Below are positions 17,251 to 26,545 of a stretch of DNA of 64,000 bases, piece by piece. Each line of letters begins with the position of its first letter. Position 1 is the stretch's first letter. The notes below the pieces were generated by a model that saw nothing but the letters and a program-made list of their open reading frames with translations, did no database searches and was not told the DNA's origin. The stretch comes from Rhizobacter sp. Root404 (GTDB taxonomy: Bacteria; Pseudomonadota; Gammaproteobacteria; Burkholderiales; Burkholderiaceae_C), in NCBI RefSeq assembly GCF_001425865.1, contig NZ_LMDS01000005.1, forward strand, positions 1,160,435-1,224,434, given 5' to 3'. A program made the translations under genes and the position numbers.

Positions 17251-18024
17251 ATGAATGCCCTGGTACATCCCGGCTCAGCTGCATCTCACAACTCAAAGGG
17301 GCTGGCCGAATCGCAGGACGCCATCGAGACCAACCGCAATTGGGAACTCGATCGCGCGCTGATGCTGCAGCGCTCCGAACGTCGCGGCTGGATCGTCGGT
17401 GGCGTCGGCATCCTCGTGGCGATCATCAGCGCGCTCGCGGTCCTCGCGCACGGCGCGCTCCACCAGGTCGTCGGCATTCCGATCGTGGTCGACAAGACCA
17501 CCGGCGAGACCACGATCGAGCAGCGACTGAGCGCCGAGACGATTCCCCCGATGGAAGCGCTCGACAAACACAACCTAGCGGTCTTCATCCGGGCACGCGA
17601 AGGCTACAGCTGGTGGTTCCTGCAACGCGACTTCGATCAGGTCTCGCGCATGGCGATCCCCACCGTCTTCGCCGACTACAACCGTGCGTTCGAGGGCCAG
17701 GAAGCTCTGCAGAAGAAGCTGGCCGGCGCCGAGGAATGGCGCATCAACGTGGTCAGCGTGCGTCTGGCACCGTCCGGGCGCCGCGGAAACGGCGGCATCG
17801 CCTCGATCTCCTACGAGAAGGTGGTGCACTTGGTCGACCGGAACATCCCCGACGTGACGACACGGCACGCCGCCAGTGTCGTCTACGAGTACCAACCGAA
17901 GGTGCTCGCGAAGGAGAAGGACCGGATCGAGAACCCATTCGGCTTCGTCGTCACGGCCTACCGATCCGATCCCGAGATCGCTTCGCCACCACCCACGCCT
18001 GGCGGCGCGGCTGCGAAGCAGTGA
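17251..18024 (+). CDS. virB8: VirB8-like inner-membrane scaffold protein
   Basis: 257 residues. A cytoplasmic tail is followed by one membrane helix (about residues 48-68, GWIVGGVGILVAIISALAV) and the NTF2-like periplasmic domain, with YSWWFLQRDFDQVSRM and ENPFGFVVTAYRSDPE near the end. VirB8 nucleates the inner-membrane complex and contacts VirB9/VirB10. The tail ends in a Pro/Ala-rich stretch. Confidence 0.9.
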   Translation: MNALVHPGSAASHNSKGLAESQDAIETNRNWELDRALMLQRSERRGWIVGGVGILVAIISALAVLAHGALHQVVGIPIVVDKTTGETTIEQRLSAETIPPMEALDKHNLAVFIRAREGYSWWFLQRDFDQVSRMAIPTVFADYNRAFEGQEALQKKLAGAEEWRINVVSVRLAPSGRRGNGGIASISYEKVVHLVDRNIPDVTTRHAASVVYEYQPKVLAKEKDRIENPFGFVVTAYRSDPEIASPPPTPGGAAAKQ

Positions 18025-18031
18025 GGCGACC

Positions 18032-18946
18032 ATGCGCAGAGACACGCTCACGTTCGCCGCCGCATGGCTGGTCGCGGCATCCATCGGCCTTCTGATCGAT
18101 CCGGCATTCGCTCAGGACACCGCGGATCCCCGGCTGCGGGACGTCTTCTATGACCCTCAAGCCGTCGTCACCGTCTTCGTCAAACGCGGCGTCGTCACCG
18201 ACATCGTGCTCGACGCCAACGAGGCGATCACCGATGTCGCCTCCGGCCTCGGAGCCGATTGCGCCAAGCCGGACTCGAGCTGGTGTGTCGCGGCGCAACC
18301 CGGTGGACGCCACCTCTTCGTCAAGCCGAAGACCACCGCGGGCGCACCGAACAACATTGCGGTGGTCACCGACCGGCGCACGCACTCGTTCCGGTTCGTC
18401 GTTTTGGCCGACCGGGATGCGCGCCAGCCGGTCTACCGCCTCTCGGTCAGGACAGCAGTGGCACCTCCTCCGCCGACGGCACCGCAAGCGTCGATGGCGA
18501 CAGCCGAGGTCGCCGCGCCAGCCCCGCTCTCTGCAGCAGAGGTGATCAAGGAGCGACTGGGTGCGGCACCCCAGCCGGTCAACTCGAGCTACTCGATCGC
18601 CGAGGGCAAGCACTCGGAAGACATCGTCCCGACGCTCGTGTTCGACGACGGGCGCTTCACGTACCTGAAGTTCCCGAACAACCGCGAGGTGCCTGCCGTC
18701 TTTCATGTGCTGCCCGACGGATCCGAGACCGTCGTCAATGCGCGGATGGAGGGTGATCTGCTCGTGGCCGATCGGGTCAGCCGGCGCCTGATGCTGCGTG
18801 CGGGTTCGGCCGTCGTCGGCGTGTGGAACGAGGCCTTCGACCTGGATGGCGTGCCGCCGACCAACGGCACCACGGTCTTCGGCGTCGATCGGCAGATCAA
18901 GACCTCGCCCACACCACCTACCACCAGTCAGGGAGGTCAACGATGA
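18032..18946 (+). CDS. virB9: VirB9-like outer-membrane core complex protein
   Basis: 304 residues from ATG 18032; the open frame upstream lies inside virB8. Signal peptide ends at DPAFAQD. The N-domain has DPRLRDVFYDPQAVVTVFVK, and the C-domain has SYSIAEGKHSEDIVPTLVFDD, TYLKFPNNREVPAVF and LVADRVSRRLMLRAG, all typical of VirB9/CagX. It forms the outer ring with VirB10 and normally VirB7. The stop overlaps virB10 by four bases. Confidence 0.92.
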   Translation: MRRDTLTFAAAWLVAASIGLLIDPAFAQDTADPRLRDVFYDPQAVVTVFVKRGVVTDIVLDANEAITDVASGLGADCAKPDSSWCVAAQPGGRHLFVKPKTTAGAPNNIAVVTDRRTHSFRFVVLADRDARQPVYRLSVRTAVAPPPPTAPQASMATAEVAAPAPLSAAEVIKERLGAAPQPVNSSYSIAEGKHSEDIVPTLVFDDGRFTYLKFPNNREVPAVFHVLPDGSETVVNARMEGDLLVADRVSRRLMLRAGSAVVGVWNEAFDLDGVPPTNGTTVFGVDRQIKTSPTPPTTSQGGQR

Positions 18947-20265
18947 GTGCCAACGAATCTAGACCGGAACCGGAACGCGACGGATCCAATGCGGCAAATG
19001 TGATCGAGCCCCTCGAGGGCGAAGCCGGCATTCCGAGCGTCGTTCGGCCCAAGGGCGTGAACGTCTCGCGCAAAGGCATCTTTGCGGTCGCGTTGCTCGC
19101 GCTGTCTCTCGTGGCGGTGTCCGGCGTGTCGATCAACCGGGCGCTGTCGAACAAGAAGGATGGCGACGAAGTCTCCAAGCACCTGGGTGATCGACCGGCC
19201 GCTGCCGGCGGCGACGCCCGTCGCCTCGACATGACGTTGCCTCTCCCTGTCGCCTCGGTGCCTGCCGGTCGCATGATCCCAGCCATCTTGCCCACCGCCG
19301 ACGAGCGGCGCGCGGAGGCGATTCCGCTGCGCCAGAACGAACCGGCCAGGATGGCGCCGGAAGACGCGCCCGTCCTGCTCGTTTCGAGTCGGCCCACGCC
19401 AATATCCGACTCATCGTCGCGGCGCCAGGCGGGTCAGGTTGGAGGCGACAGCGCCGCACTCGATGGCCCGCTCGACACCACGCGTCGCAACCTCGAAACC
19501 TATCAACGCCAGCTGCAAGGTGTCGTCGATTCGCTGACCAAGGGCCGAGGCAGTCTTACGCCGGCAACCCAAGGCGCTGCATCCACGCTCGTTTCGAGCG
19601 CAGCCCCGCCGGCCGGTCTCTTCGGGGGCGAACTCCAGAAGTCGGCAACGCCTCGCGTCGCGGCCGGACTGCTCGGTGACCGCAGTTTGATCCTTCCCAA
19701 GGGAACAGCCTTCACGTGCGCACTCAAGACGAAGCTGATCAGCGCAGCGTCCGGCTTCGTCAGCTGCCAGGTCCGGCGCAATGTCTTCAGCGACGACGGC
19801 CGTGTCCTTCTGGTCGAGCGCGGCTCGCACATGGACGGCGAGTACCGGATCGCGTCGGTGCGCCCGGGCACCGTGCGCATCCCGGTCCTGTGGACCCGCA
19901 TCCGCACCCCCCGCGGCGTGACGGTCGACATCGAGTCGCCAGGGACCGGGCCGCTCGGCGAGTCCGGCGTAGATGGCTACGTCGACAACCGCTGGCTGGA
20001 ACGCATTGGCGCGGCGATGCTGCTTTCGCTGATCGACGACTCGGTCAAGCTGGCGATCGAGGACCGTGGCAGCGCTGGCAGCGGCAACACCATCGTGCTG
20101 CCTTCCACCACCTCCAGCACGAGCAAGCTCGCCGAGAAGGTGCTCGACAGCACGATCAACATCCCGCCGCTGATCTACCAGAACCAGGGCGGCATCGTCG
20201 GCATCTATGTGGCACGAGACGTGGACTTCTCGTCCGTCTACGAGCTGAAGGTGGGCGAGCGATGA
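18943..20265 (+). CDS. virB10: VirB10-like envelope-spanning protein
   Basis: 440 residues. One membrane helix near residues 43-62 (IFAVALLALSLVAVSGVS), a Pro-rich periplasmic stretch, then the TrbI/VirB10 beta-barrel domain (LILPKGTAFTCALKTKLISA, GSHMDGEYRI, NRWLERIGAAMLLSLIDD). It links both membranes and senses ATP use by VirB4/B11/D4. The start overlaps the virB9 stop and the stop overlaps virB11 (GATGA). Confidence 0.92.
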   Translation: MSANESRPEPERDGSNAANVIEPLEGEAGIPSVVRPKGVNVSRKGIFAVALLALSLVAVSGVSINRALSNKKDGDEVSKHLGDRPAAAGGDARRLDMTLPLPVASVPAGRMIPAILPTADERRAEAIPLRQNEPARMAPEDAPVLLVSSRPTPISDSSSRRQAGQVGGDSAALDGPLDTTRRNLETYQRQLQGVVDSLTKGRGSLTPATQGAASTLVSSAAPPAGLFGGELQKSATPRVAAGLLGDRSLILPKGTAFTCALKTKLISAASGFVSCQVRRNVFSDDGRVLLVERGSHMDGEYRIASVRPGTVRIPVLWTRIRTPRGVTVDIESPGTGPLGESGVDGYVDNRWLERIGAAMLLSLIDDSVKLAIEDRGSAGSGNTIVLPSTTSSTSKLAEKVLDSTINIPPLIYQNQGGIVGIYVARDVDFSSVYELKVGER

Positions 20266-21374
20266 GCGGGCCGGGCGTGATCGACGGTATCGAATCCGAC
20301 CTCGCCGATGCATGGTGCGGTGACGCCACCTCGGTGGTCGAGTTTCTGCGTCCGCTTCGGGCGCAACTCGATGCACCCGGCGTGCTGGAAGTCTGCGTCA
20401 ACCGTCCGGGCGAGATGATGGTCGAGACCGCGAAGGGATGGCAGTCGGTCGCCGCGGCGGAACTCACCCTCGAGCGTTGCCTGTCGCTGGCGACGGCGGT
20501 GGCGACGTACTCCGATCAGCAGATCAACCAGGAGCACCCGCTCCTGTCGGCCACCTTGCCGACGGGCGAACGCGTTCAGTTCGTCGTCCCGCCGGCGGTG
20601 ACGCGCGGAACCGTGTCGATCACGATTCGCAAACCCGCTCAGCTGATCCGGCGCCTGGACGATTTCGAGCGCGAAGGCCTGTTCGAACGCACCGCGACTG
20701 TCGCCCGAAGCGAGGCATGTGACCTTCTGCCCTTCGAGCAGGAACTCGTCGCTCTGCGAGATGCGGGACGGTATTCCGAATTCCTGCGCCTGGCGGTCCA
20801 GAAGCACCAGACCATCGTCGTCAGCGGCAAGACGGGATCCGGCAAGACGACCTTCATGAAGGGGCTCGTCGAAGAGGTCACGCACCGGGAACGCCTGATC
20901 ACGATCGAGGACACGCCAGAGCTGACGATTCCGAATCACCCGAACGTCGTGCACCTGTACTACAGCAAGAACGCGCAGGGCACGGCGAAGGTGACGGCGA
21001 AGTCGCTGCTCGAGGCCTGCCTGCGCATGAAGCCCGATCGGCTCTTCCTCGCCGAAGTTCGGGGCGACGAGTGTTTCTACTTCGTGCGCCTCGCCGCCTC
21101 GGGTCACCCGGGCAGCATCACGAGCGTCCACGCCGGCAGTTGCGCCCTCGCCTTCGAGCAGATGTCGCTGATGATCCGCGAGAGCGGTGCTGGAGGCGGC
21201 CTGCGCATGAACGAGATCAAGTGGCTGCTCGGGGTCGTGATCGACGTCATCGTCCAGTTCGACCGTGACGAGCGCGGCCGCTTCATCTCCGAAATCTACT
21301 ACCAGCCACGGCGACAGCGGCTGGGGCGCTGGGACGAATCCGGCGCGGGTCAGGACGCGAGGGCCACAGCGTGA
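20262..21374 (+). CDS. virB11: VirB11-like hexameric ATPase
   Basis: 370 residues. The N-domain has VNRPGEMMVETAKGWQ. The RecA-type core has Walker A VSGKTGSGKTTF (about residues 186-197), ITIEDTPEL and FLAEVRGDE (Walker B region), and SGHPGSITSVHAG. It drives pilus assembly and substrate delivery at the cytoplasmic base. It overlaps both neighbours by four bases. Confidence 0.93.
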   Translation: MSGPGVIDGIESDLADAWCGDATSVVEFLRPLRAQLDAPGVLEVCVNRPGEMMVETAKGWQSVAAAELTLERCLSLATAVATYSDQQINQEHPLLSATLPTGERVQFVVPPAVTRGTVSITIRKPAQLIRRLDDFEREGLFERTATVARSEACDLLPFEQELVALRDAGRYSEFLRLAVQKHQTIVVSGKTGSGKTTFMKGLVEEVTHRERLITIEDTPELTIPNHPNVVHLYYSKNAQGTAKVTAKSLLEACLRMKPDRLFLAEVRGDECFYFVRLAASGHPGSITSVHAGSCALAFEQMSLMIRESGAGGGLRMNEIKWLLGVVIDVIVQFDRDERGRFISEIYYQPRRQRLGRWDESGAGQDARATA

Positions 21375-23407
21375 GCGCAGCGACCGCCCTGTCGATGACG
21401 ACCTGGACGCCGGCACGCAAAGGCGTGGCCGGTCTGTTCATCGCGATCGTCTTCTGCGGCCTCGCGTGCGCGGCGGTTTACCTGTCCGCGGTGATCTTTC
21501 TGGTTCTGAACAAGATGCATCCTCGGCATGCCGAGTTCAGGAGCATCGCGACGTACTGGGACGCCTACGCCGACGACCCGAAGCGGCGCCGGCAGCTGAT
21601 CGGCTCCGTCGGCGCGTCGGGCATCGCGCTTCTGGTCGTCCTTCCGTTCTCCTTGGTCGTCGCGGCGCGAAGGCAGCGTCCGCTGCACGGTGACGCACGG
21701 TTCGCGACCGAGGCGGAGATCGTTCGGGCCGGGCTCCTGGATCGCGGCGGCGAAGATCGATCGCCGAGGATCATTGTCGGCCGCCATCGCGGCCGATTCC
21801 TGAGGCTGCCTGGGCAGCTGTCGGTGATGCTGTCGGCGCCGACCCGAAGCGGTAAAGGGGTCGGCGTGGTTGTGCCGAACCTTCTGAACTGGCCCGACTC
21901 GGTCGTGGCCCTCGACATCAAGGGCGAGAACTACGAGATCACGGCCGGCTATCGGGCGGCGCACGGTCAACGCGTCTACGCCTTCTCGCCGTTCGATGAG
22001 CAGGCGCGCAGCCACCGTTGGAACCCGTTGACTGCCGTCCGCACGAATCCGCTCCACCGCGTGGGCGACCTGCTGGCCGTCGGCCAGGTGTTCTTCCCGA
22101 ACGACGGCACCAGTACGTCTTCGGACGCGTTCTTCAACGACCAGGCGCGCAACCTCTTCATGGGGCTCGGGCTCTACTTGCTCGAAACACCCGCCCTACC
22201 CCGGACCCTCGGCGAGATGCTGCGTCAGTCGTCCGGCAAGGGCCAGTCACTCAAGGACCACCTGAGCGGCGCGATCGGCCAGCGCGTCAAGGACGGTGAT
22301 CCCCTCAGCGACGAATGCGCCGATGCGCTCAACCGGCTTCTGACCAACTCCGAGAACACGCTCACCTCCATTGTCTCGACCTTCAACGCACCGCTGACGA
22401 TCTTCGCGGATGCGATCGTCGATGCAGCGACCAGTGCCGACGACTTCAGGCTCGAAGACCTGCGACGCAAACGGATCACGGTCTATGTTCGCGTTCCGCC
22501 GAACCGGCTCGCCAATGCACGACCTCTGCTGAACCTGTTCTTCTCGCAACTGGTGAGCCTGAACACACAGCAGCTGCCGGAGCAGGACCGTAGCCTCCGG
22601 TTCCAGTGCCTGCTGATCAACGACGAGTTCGCAGCGATGGGCCGCGTCGGCGTGATCTCGACGGCGGCAGCCTTCCTGGCCGGCTACAACCTGCGGCTCC
22701 TCACCGTGGTGCAGGCCATGTCGCAGCTCGATGTGCTCTACGGCGACAAGGAAGCCCGCACGTTTGCGACGAACCACGGGTTGCAGATCCTGTACGCGCC
22801 GCGCGAGCAGCGCGACGCCGATGAGTACAGCGCGATGCTCGGGCACTTCACCGAGCGTGCGACGTCGAGAAGCCATTCGCGGTCCTTCGGGCACCACGGG
22901 CATTCGAGCACCGGCCGCAACGAAAGCGATCAGCGCCGCGCCCTGTTGTTGCCGCAGGAGTTCAAGGAGCTCGGCCCGGAACGTCTGGTGGTGATCTTCG
23001 AGAACTGCAAGCCGATCCTGGGCGAGAAGATCCGCTACCACCGCGACAAGGTTTTCAAGGATCGCTTGCGGCGCGCTCCGGTGGTTCCTCGCATGAACAC
23101 CGACCTGCACCTTGCACGGACGCAGCAACGGATGCGCTACGCCGACGACGAGCTGGCTGACGGCCAGACTCTGTCGGTCGATGACCTGGCGCAGGACTTC
23201 AGCGACATACGCGTCCCGGGCGCAGACGGCACCGCCGCCGAGTGGGACGCCTGCATCGAGGCGTTCCTCCAGGAGACCGACGTGACCGGCCCGCGCGAGA
23301 GCTTTGGCGGTTCCATCGAGGCGCTTGCGCCTGATTACGACGATGGGATATCACCAGATTTGCCATCGGCCGGGCACGAACGAAGTGACGCCTTGAACCA
23401 GACCTGA
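21371..23407 (+). CDS. virD4: VirD4-like type IV coupling protein
   Basis: 678 residues from GTG 21371, overlapping the virB11 stop. Two N-terminal membrane helices (about residues 19-45 and 76-95), then the TraG/VirD4 ATPase: Walker A LSAPTRSGKGVG (about residues 155-166), VVALDIKGENYE, and Walker B LLINDEFAAMG (about 411-421). It recruits the relaxase-DNA complex to the channel. The acidic C-terminal part after residue 600 is probably the substrate-specific tail. Confidence 0.93.
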   Translation: MSAATALSMTTWTPARKGVAGLFIAIVFCGLACAAVYLSAVIFLVLNKMHPRHAEFRSIATYWDAYADDPKRRRQLIGSVGASGIALLVVLPFSLVVAARRQRPLHGDARFATEAEIVRAGLLDRGGEDRSPRIIVGRHRGRFLRLPGQLSVMLSAPTRSGKGVGVVVPNLLNWPDSVVALDIKGENYEITAGYRAAHGQRVYAFSPFDEQARSHRWNPLTAVRTNPLHRVGDLLAVGQVFFPNDGTSTSSDAFFNDQARNLFMGLGLYLLETPALPRTLGEMLRQSSGKGQSLKDHLSGAIGQRVKDGDPLSDECADALNRLLTNSENTLTSIVSTFNAPLTIFADAIVDAATSADDFRLEDLRRKRITVYVRVPPNRLANARPLLNLFFSQLVSLNTQQLPEQDRSLRFQCLLINDEFAAMGRVGVISTAAAFLAGYNLRLLTVVQAMSQLDVLYGDKEARTFATNHGLQILYAPREQRDADEYSAMLGHFTERATSRSHSRSFGHHGHSSTGRNESDQRRALLLPQEFKELGPERLVVIFENCKPILGEKIRYHRDKVFKDRLRRAPVVPRMNTDLHLARTQQRMRYADDELADGQTLSVDDLAQDFSDIRVPGADGTAAEWDACIEAFLQETDVTGPRESFGGSIEALAPDYDDGISPDLPSAGHERSDALNQT

Positions 23408-23417
23408 AGGAGCACCA

Positions 23418-24059
23418 ATGCGAGCCTCTCTCCCCATCTTCGCCAGCCTCTTGATCCTGAGTTCGTGCGGTTCGCCACCGAAACCGCCGACCGTGGACGA
23501 GTCCAGGAGGCGTCCGGTCAATGTCGCGACCGCAGTCGAGCTGCAGACGTGCAGGAGCGATTTGCAGAACACACGCATCCTCGCCACCGAAACCACTCGC
23601 CTCGCGGAAAGCGCCAGCGCCACGGCAACTCGTCTCGCGCTCCAGCAGCAGGCGATGTCGTCGAGGCCATCGCCAGAGGTCGAGTTGGCGAATGCTGTGT
23701 ATACCGTGCGATTCGCGTTCGGCAGCATTCAAGTGTCGGTGCCTCCGCGCGAAACTGAGGCGTTGATCGAGCACGCGCGTGCCGCGACCGTCGTGATGCT
23801 CCGAGCCCGGACAGACGGTGATACCGAAACGCCTGCGGAGAGTCGTATCGCTCGTGAGCGCGCCATCGCCGTTCGAACTTACCTTGTGCAATCCGGTGTC
23901 GATCCAACGCGCATCCGTATGACGTGGCAACCAATCGGCGACACGGTGAGCGACAACGGCACCGCGAACGGCCGTGCGATGAACAGACGCGTCGAGATCG
24001 AGCTGTATCGACTCGCTCCGCAACGCCTCGCGGTGAACTCGGCCTCATCGGCGCTGTAG
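23418..24059 (+). CDS. OmpA-family lipoprotein of the T4SS operon
   Basis: 213 residues. Signal peptide with lipobox LILSSCGS, so the mature protein starts with a lipidated cysteine at residue 19. A short Pro-rich linker and a helical segment precede an OmpA-like peptidoglycan-binding domain (FAFGSIQVSVPPRETEALI, AIAVRTYLVQSGVDPTRIRM, NGRAMNRRVEIEL). It lies ten bases after virD4. No separate virB7 was found, so it may supply the outer-membrane lipoprotein function and also anchor the complex to peptidoglycan; that is inference. Confidence 0.8.
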   Translation: MRASLPIFASLLILSSCGSPPKPPTVDESRRRPVNVATAVELQTCRSDLQNTRILATETTRLAESASATATRLALQQQAMSSRPSPEVELANAVYTVRFAFGSIQVSVPPRETEALIEHARAATVVMLRARTDGDTETPAESRIARERAIAVRTYLVQSGVDPTRIRMTWQPIGDTVSDNGTANGRAMNRRVEIELYRLAPQRLAVNSASSAL

Positions 24060-24102
24060 CCAAGCGTGGCCTGGACAAGTCATTCCTGAAGGAGCGCACT
24101 CC

Positions 24103-25200
24103 ATGGGCACTGAGAGCGGATTGGGCCTACGGCCTGGTGGCACCGTCGAGCCAGCGAATCGGGCGAAGGTGGCGCGGGAGGTGTTCCAGATGCCGACCGA
24201 GCCGCGGGGCAAACACTACGAGCTCCGTGACCCGTTCGCGGAGGTGACGTATCGCATCGACTCGTTCGCCGACATGACGGCAAAGGCGGATCAGTTGGGC
24301 GCCACGCGATTCCACGCCATTGGAGCGGACGGTTCTCGCACTCCCGTCGTGAAGGTCGGGCGCGACTGGAAAGACCCGGACACCCGCGCGACGATGTCAG
24401 ATCGCACCACGCCAACAATCGACCGCGCGAGCAACGTCGTTCCGATGGCGGGCTCGCCCACGGCCACGCCCGTCACCGAGTCCGTTGTCGCGAAGATCGA
24501 TGGGGACGCAGAACGCACCGCCCGCATCGCGAAGCTCGAAGCAGCTTTGTTCGAACGCTATCTAGTCAAGCGCGCCGCCGTGAAGGTCGGTGAGCTCAGC
24601 ATCGGGCAGACGGAGTATCGGTATCGCGGCGATGCGAATCGGGTCGCGTTCACCGAGACGACCTTCCGGCTTTCGACAGACAACAACAACCCATCGGTCG
24701 CTCGCTCGATGGTCGACGTGGCGGAAGCGCGCAATTGGCAAGGCATTCGTGTGTCGGGAAACGAGGATTTCAAGCGCATGGTCTGGCTCGAAGCCTCGCT
24801 GCGTGGTGTGAAAGCGCTGGGCTACGAGCCGCAGTTGGTTGATCAGAAACTGCTCAAGCGCGAGCGCGAAGCGCGTTTGATCAATCGAATCGAGCCGGTG
24901 GCCCAGCTCGATCGTGCCGCCGACGGCTCCGCTTCCACAAGCAAGCAGTCTGCGCGCGGCAGCGCTGGAAGAAAGGCGGTACTTGTCGCGCTCGAAGCCG
25001 TGCTCGTGTCTAAAGGCGTTCCGGTCAAGCAGCGAGATGCCGTGATGGCAGCCGCTGCGGAGAACCTGTCGAATCGGCTGCGCGCCGGCGAAGTCCACAA
25101 GGTCAAGGTCTTCGACAAGAACGCGCCGTCTCAGCGCATCCCGGTCGTGCCTGCTCGTGAAATCCAGCGCGCGCAGGAACGGGCGGCACCTACCCGTTGA
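24103..25200 (+). CDS. LPD7-domain protein associated with conjugation
   Basis: 365 residues. The middle (about residues 140-265) matches the large polyvalent-protein domain LPD7: TEYRYRGDANRVAFTETTF, RSMVDVAEARNWQGIRVSG, DFKRMVWLEASLRG, with KALGYEP. The N-terminus has a short KfrB-like segment (GKHYELRDPFAEVTYRID). LPD7 domains usually accompany relaxases or large transferred polyproteins and may act in the recipient. Here the domain is a stand-alone gene, 43 bases after the OmpA-type lipoprotein and before DUF1173. Confidence 0.75.
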   Translation: MGTESGLGLRPGGTVEPANRAKVAREVFQMPTEPRGKHYELRDPFAEVTYRIDSFADMTAKADQLGATRFHAIGADGSRTPVVKVGRDWKDPDTRATMSDRTTPTIDRASNVVPMAGSPTATPVTESVVAKIDGDAERTARIAKLEAALFERYLVKRAAVKVGELSIGQTEYRYRGDANRVAFTETTFRLSTDNNNPSVARSMVDVAEARNWQGIRVSGNEDFKRMVWLEASLRGVKALGYEPQLVDQKLLKREREARLINRIEPVAQLDRAADGSASTSKQSARGSAGRKAVLVALEAVLVSKGVPVKQRDAVMAAAAENLSNRLRAGEVHKVKVFDKNAPSQRIPVVPAREIQRAQERAAPTR

Positions 25201-25216
25201 AGCCAGGAGTGCAGTG

Positions 25217-26395
25217 ATGTATCTGGTCGACGGCCGACGGTATGCAACTGGCGGGAGCGAGCTACAGCATGCGTTGGCCGCAGCCTACGTCAGGCGTCTG
25301 CGACCCGTCTGTCTGTGCGCGGACCCGCATGCGCCGCTCTACATCGCTCGATTGGGCGCTATCTTCATGCTCAAGCGCATGCCGTTCACCGGTGGTCAGC
25401 ATGCCATTGCGTGCCCTCACTACGAGGCGTCCGAGGAGTTGTCAGGAATGGGCCAAATCCTTGGCACGGCCATCTCGGAGAGTCCCGACACAGGCATGAC
25501 GCAGCTGCGCGTCGACTTCTCGCTGTCAAAAGGCGCGACACATGCAGTGCCGCAAGCCGAGTCGGCGGATCGTGGCGTCGCTAGCGGAACCGGCGCGGCC
25601 CTGACCCTCCGCGGCCTCGCGCACTACTTGTGGAGAGAAGCCGAGCTTACGAGGTGGCGGCCAGGATTCGATGGCAAACGGACCTGGGGTGTGGTGCGGT
25701 CTCATCTCCTCACGGCGAGCTCCAACAAGAACGTGAAGGGTTCACCGCTGACAGACGTTCTCTACGTGCCTGAAGCGTTCACGGTCGCCGGCGCGGACGC
25801 CATCCGGGCGCGCCGCAAGTTTCGCTTCGACATGGGCCTGAGACGTTCGACGAGCGGTCCCGCGAGGAAGATGATCCTGGTGGGCGAGCTGAAGGAGGTG
25901 CTTCCGGCACGGATTCACTTCAGCGCGATCATCAAACATGCTCCGGATATGCCGTTCTTCATGAGCAGCGATCTGCATCGGAGGACGATGCGGCAGTTTG
26001 ACTGCGAACTGTCGCTGTGGGCCGGCAATCCGGAGTGCCATCTGCTTGTCGTGGCGACATTCGGCTTGACCGACTGGGGCCAGCCCGCGATCGACGAGAT
26101 CTGTTTGGTCCTGGCTTCGGCCCAATGGATCCCACTCGTCGATGGCTTCGACAAACTCTTGATTGACCGACTGGTGCGCGATCGGCGAGCGTTCGACAAG
26201 TCGCTGGGCTTTAACTCGCGACTACCGCCAGGCGCCATCAGCGCCGTGTTGCTGGACGCAACCTCGGGGCCCGTGCCTCTGGCGATCGACCGCGACGACA
26301 TTGACGATCAGAACGCTCGGTCAGACGTGGGGCTCACTGGCGCGAGTTGGCGCTGGCAAGTCCATGGCACAGACATGCCGGCTTTACCGGCTTGA
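25217..26395 (+). CDS. DUF1173 family protein
   Basis: 392 residues from ATG 25217, with AGGAG seven bases upstream. The N-terminus has the DUF1173 pattern: a Cys pair in PVCLCADP, YIARLGAIFMLKRMPFTG and HAIACPHYE, which looks like a zinc site. The rest is a restriction-fold-sized alpha/beta region with WRPGFDGKRTWGVVRSHLL and no known catalytic motif. DUF1173 genes occur on plasmids and conjugative elements next to transfer genes. It appears to be the last gene of the virB operon. Confidence 0.72.
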   Translation: MYLVDGRRYATGGSELQHALAAAYVRRLRPVCLCADPHAPLYIARLGAIFMLKRMPFTGGQHAIACPHYEASEELSGMGQILGTAISESPDTGMTQLRVDFSLSKGATHAVPQAESADRGVASGTGAALTLRGLAHYLWREAELTRWRPGFDGKRTWGVVRSHLLTASSNKNVKGSPLTDVLYVPEAFTVAGADAIRARRKFRFDMGLRRSTSGPARKMILVGELKEVLPARIHFSAIIKHAPDMPFFMSSDLHRRTMRQFDCELSLWAGNPECHLLVVATFGLTDWGQPAIDEICLVLASAQWIPLVDGFDKLLIDRLVRDRRAFDKSLGFNSRLPPGAISAVLLDATSGPVPLAIDRDDIDDQNARSDVGLTGASWRWQVHGTDMPALPA

Positions 26396-26400
26396 CGATC

Positions 26401-26419
26401 GGGGGCGCGTTCGACCCCC
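26401..26419 (+). terminator. possible stem-loop after the T4SS operon
   Basis: GGGGG and CCCCC arms around a nine-base loop directly after the DUF1173 stop (26395). No U-run follows, so intrinsic termination is not secure. A change to AT-rich DNA (AAATAAAAATAGAAATAAAA, about 26464-26485) comes shortly after and probably belongs to the promoter of the next gene. Confidence 0.3.
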
Positions 26420-26545
26420 AGCGGTTCTTCGTTGCCGGCGCATCGCCCGCGACCGCCAATCGAGAAATAAAAATAGAAATAAAAGTGGGTAAGTTTGCAA
26501 ATCGCCTGTAGGATACGGGTTCGCCAACTCGAAATTCGCTGCACC

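Noticed and set aside
26401..26419. Stem-loop as a proven intrinsic terminator
   Set aside because: No U-tract follows; kept only as a low-confidence feature.
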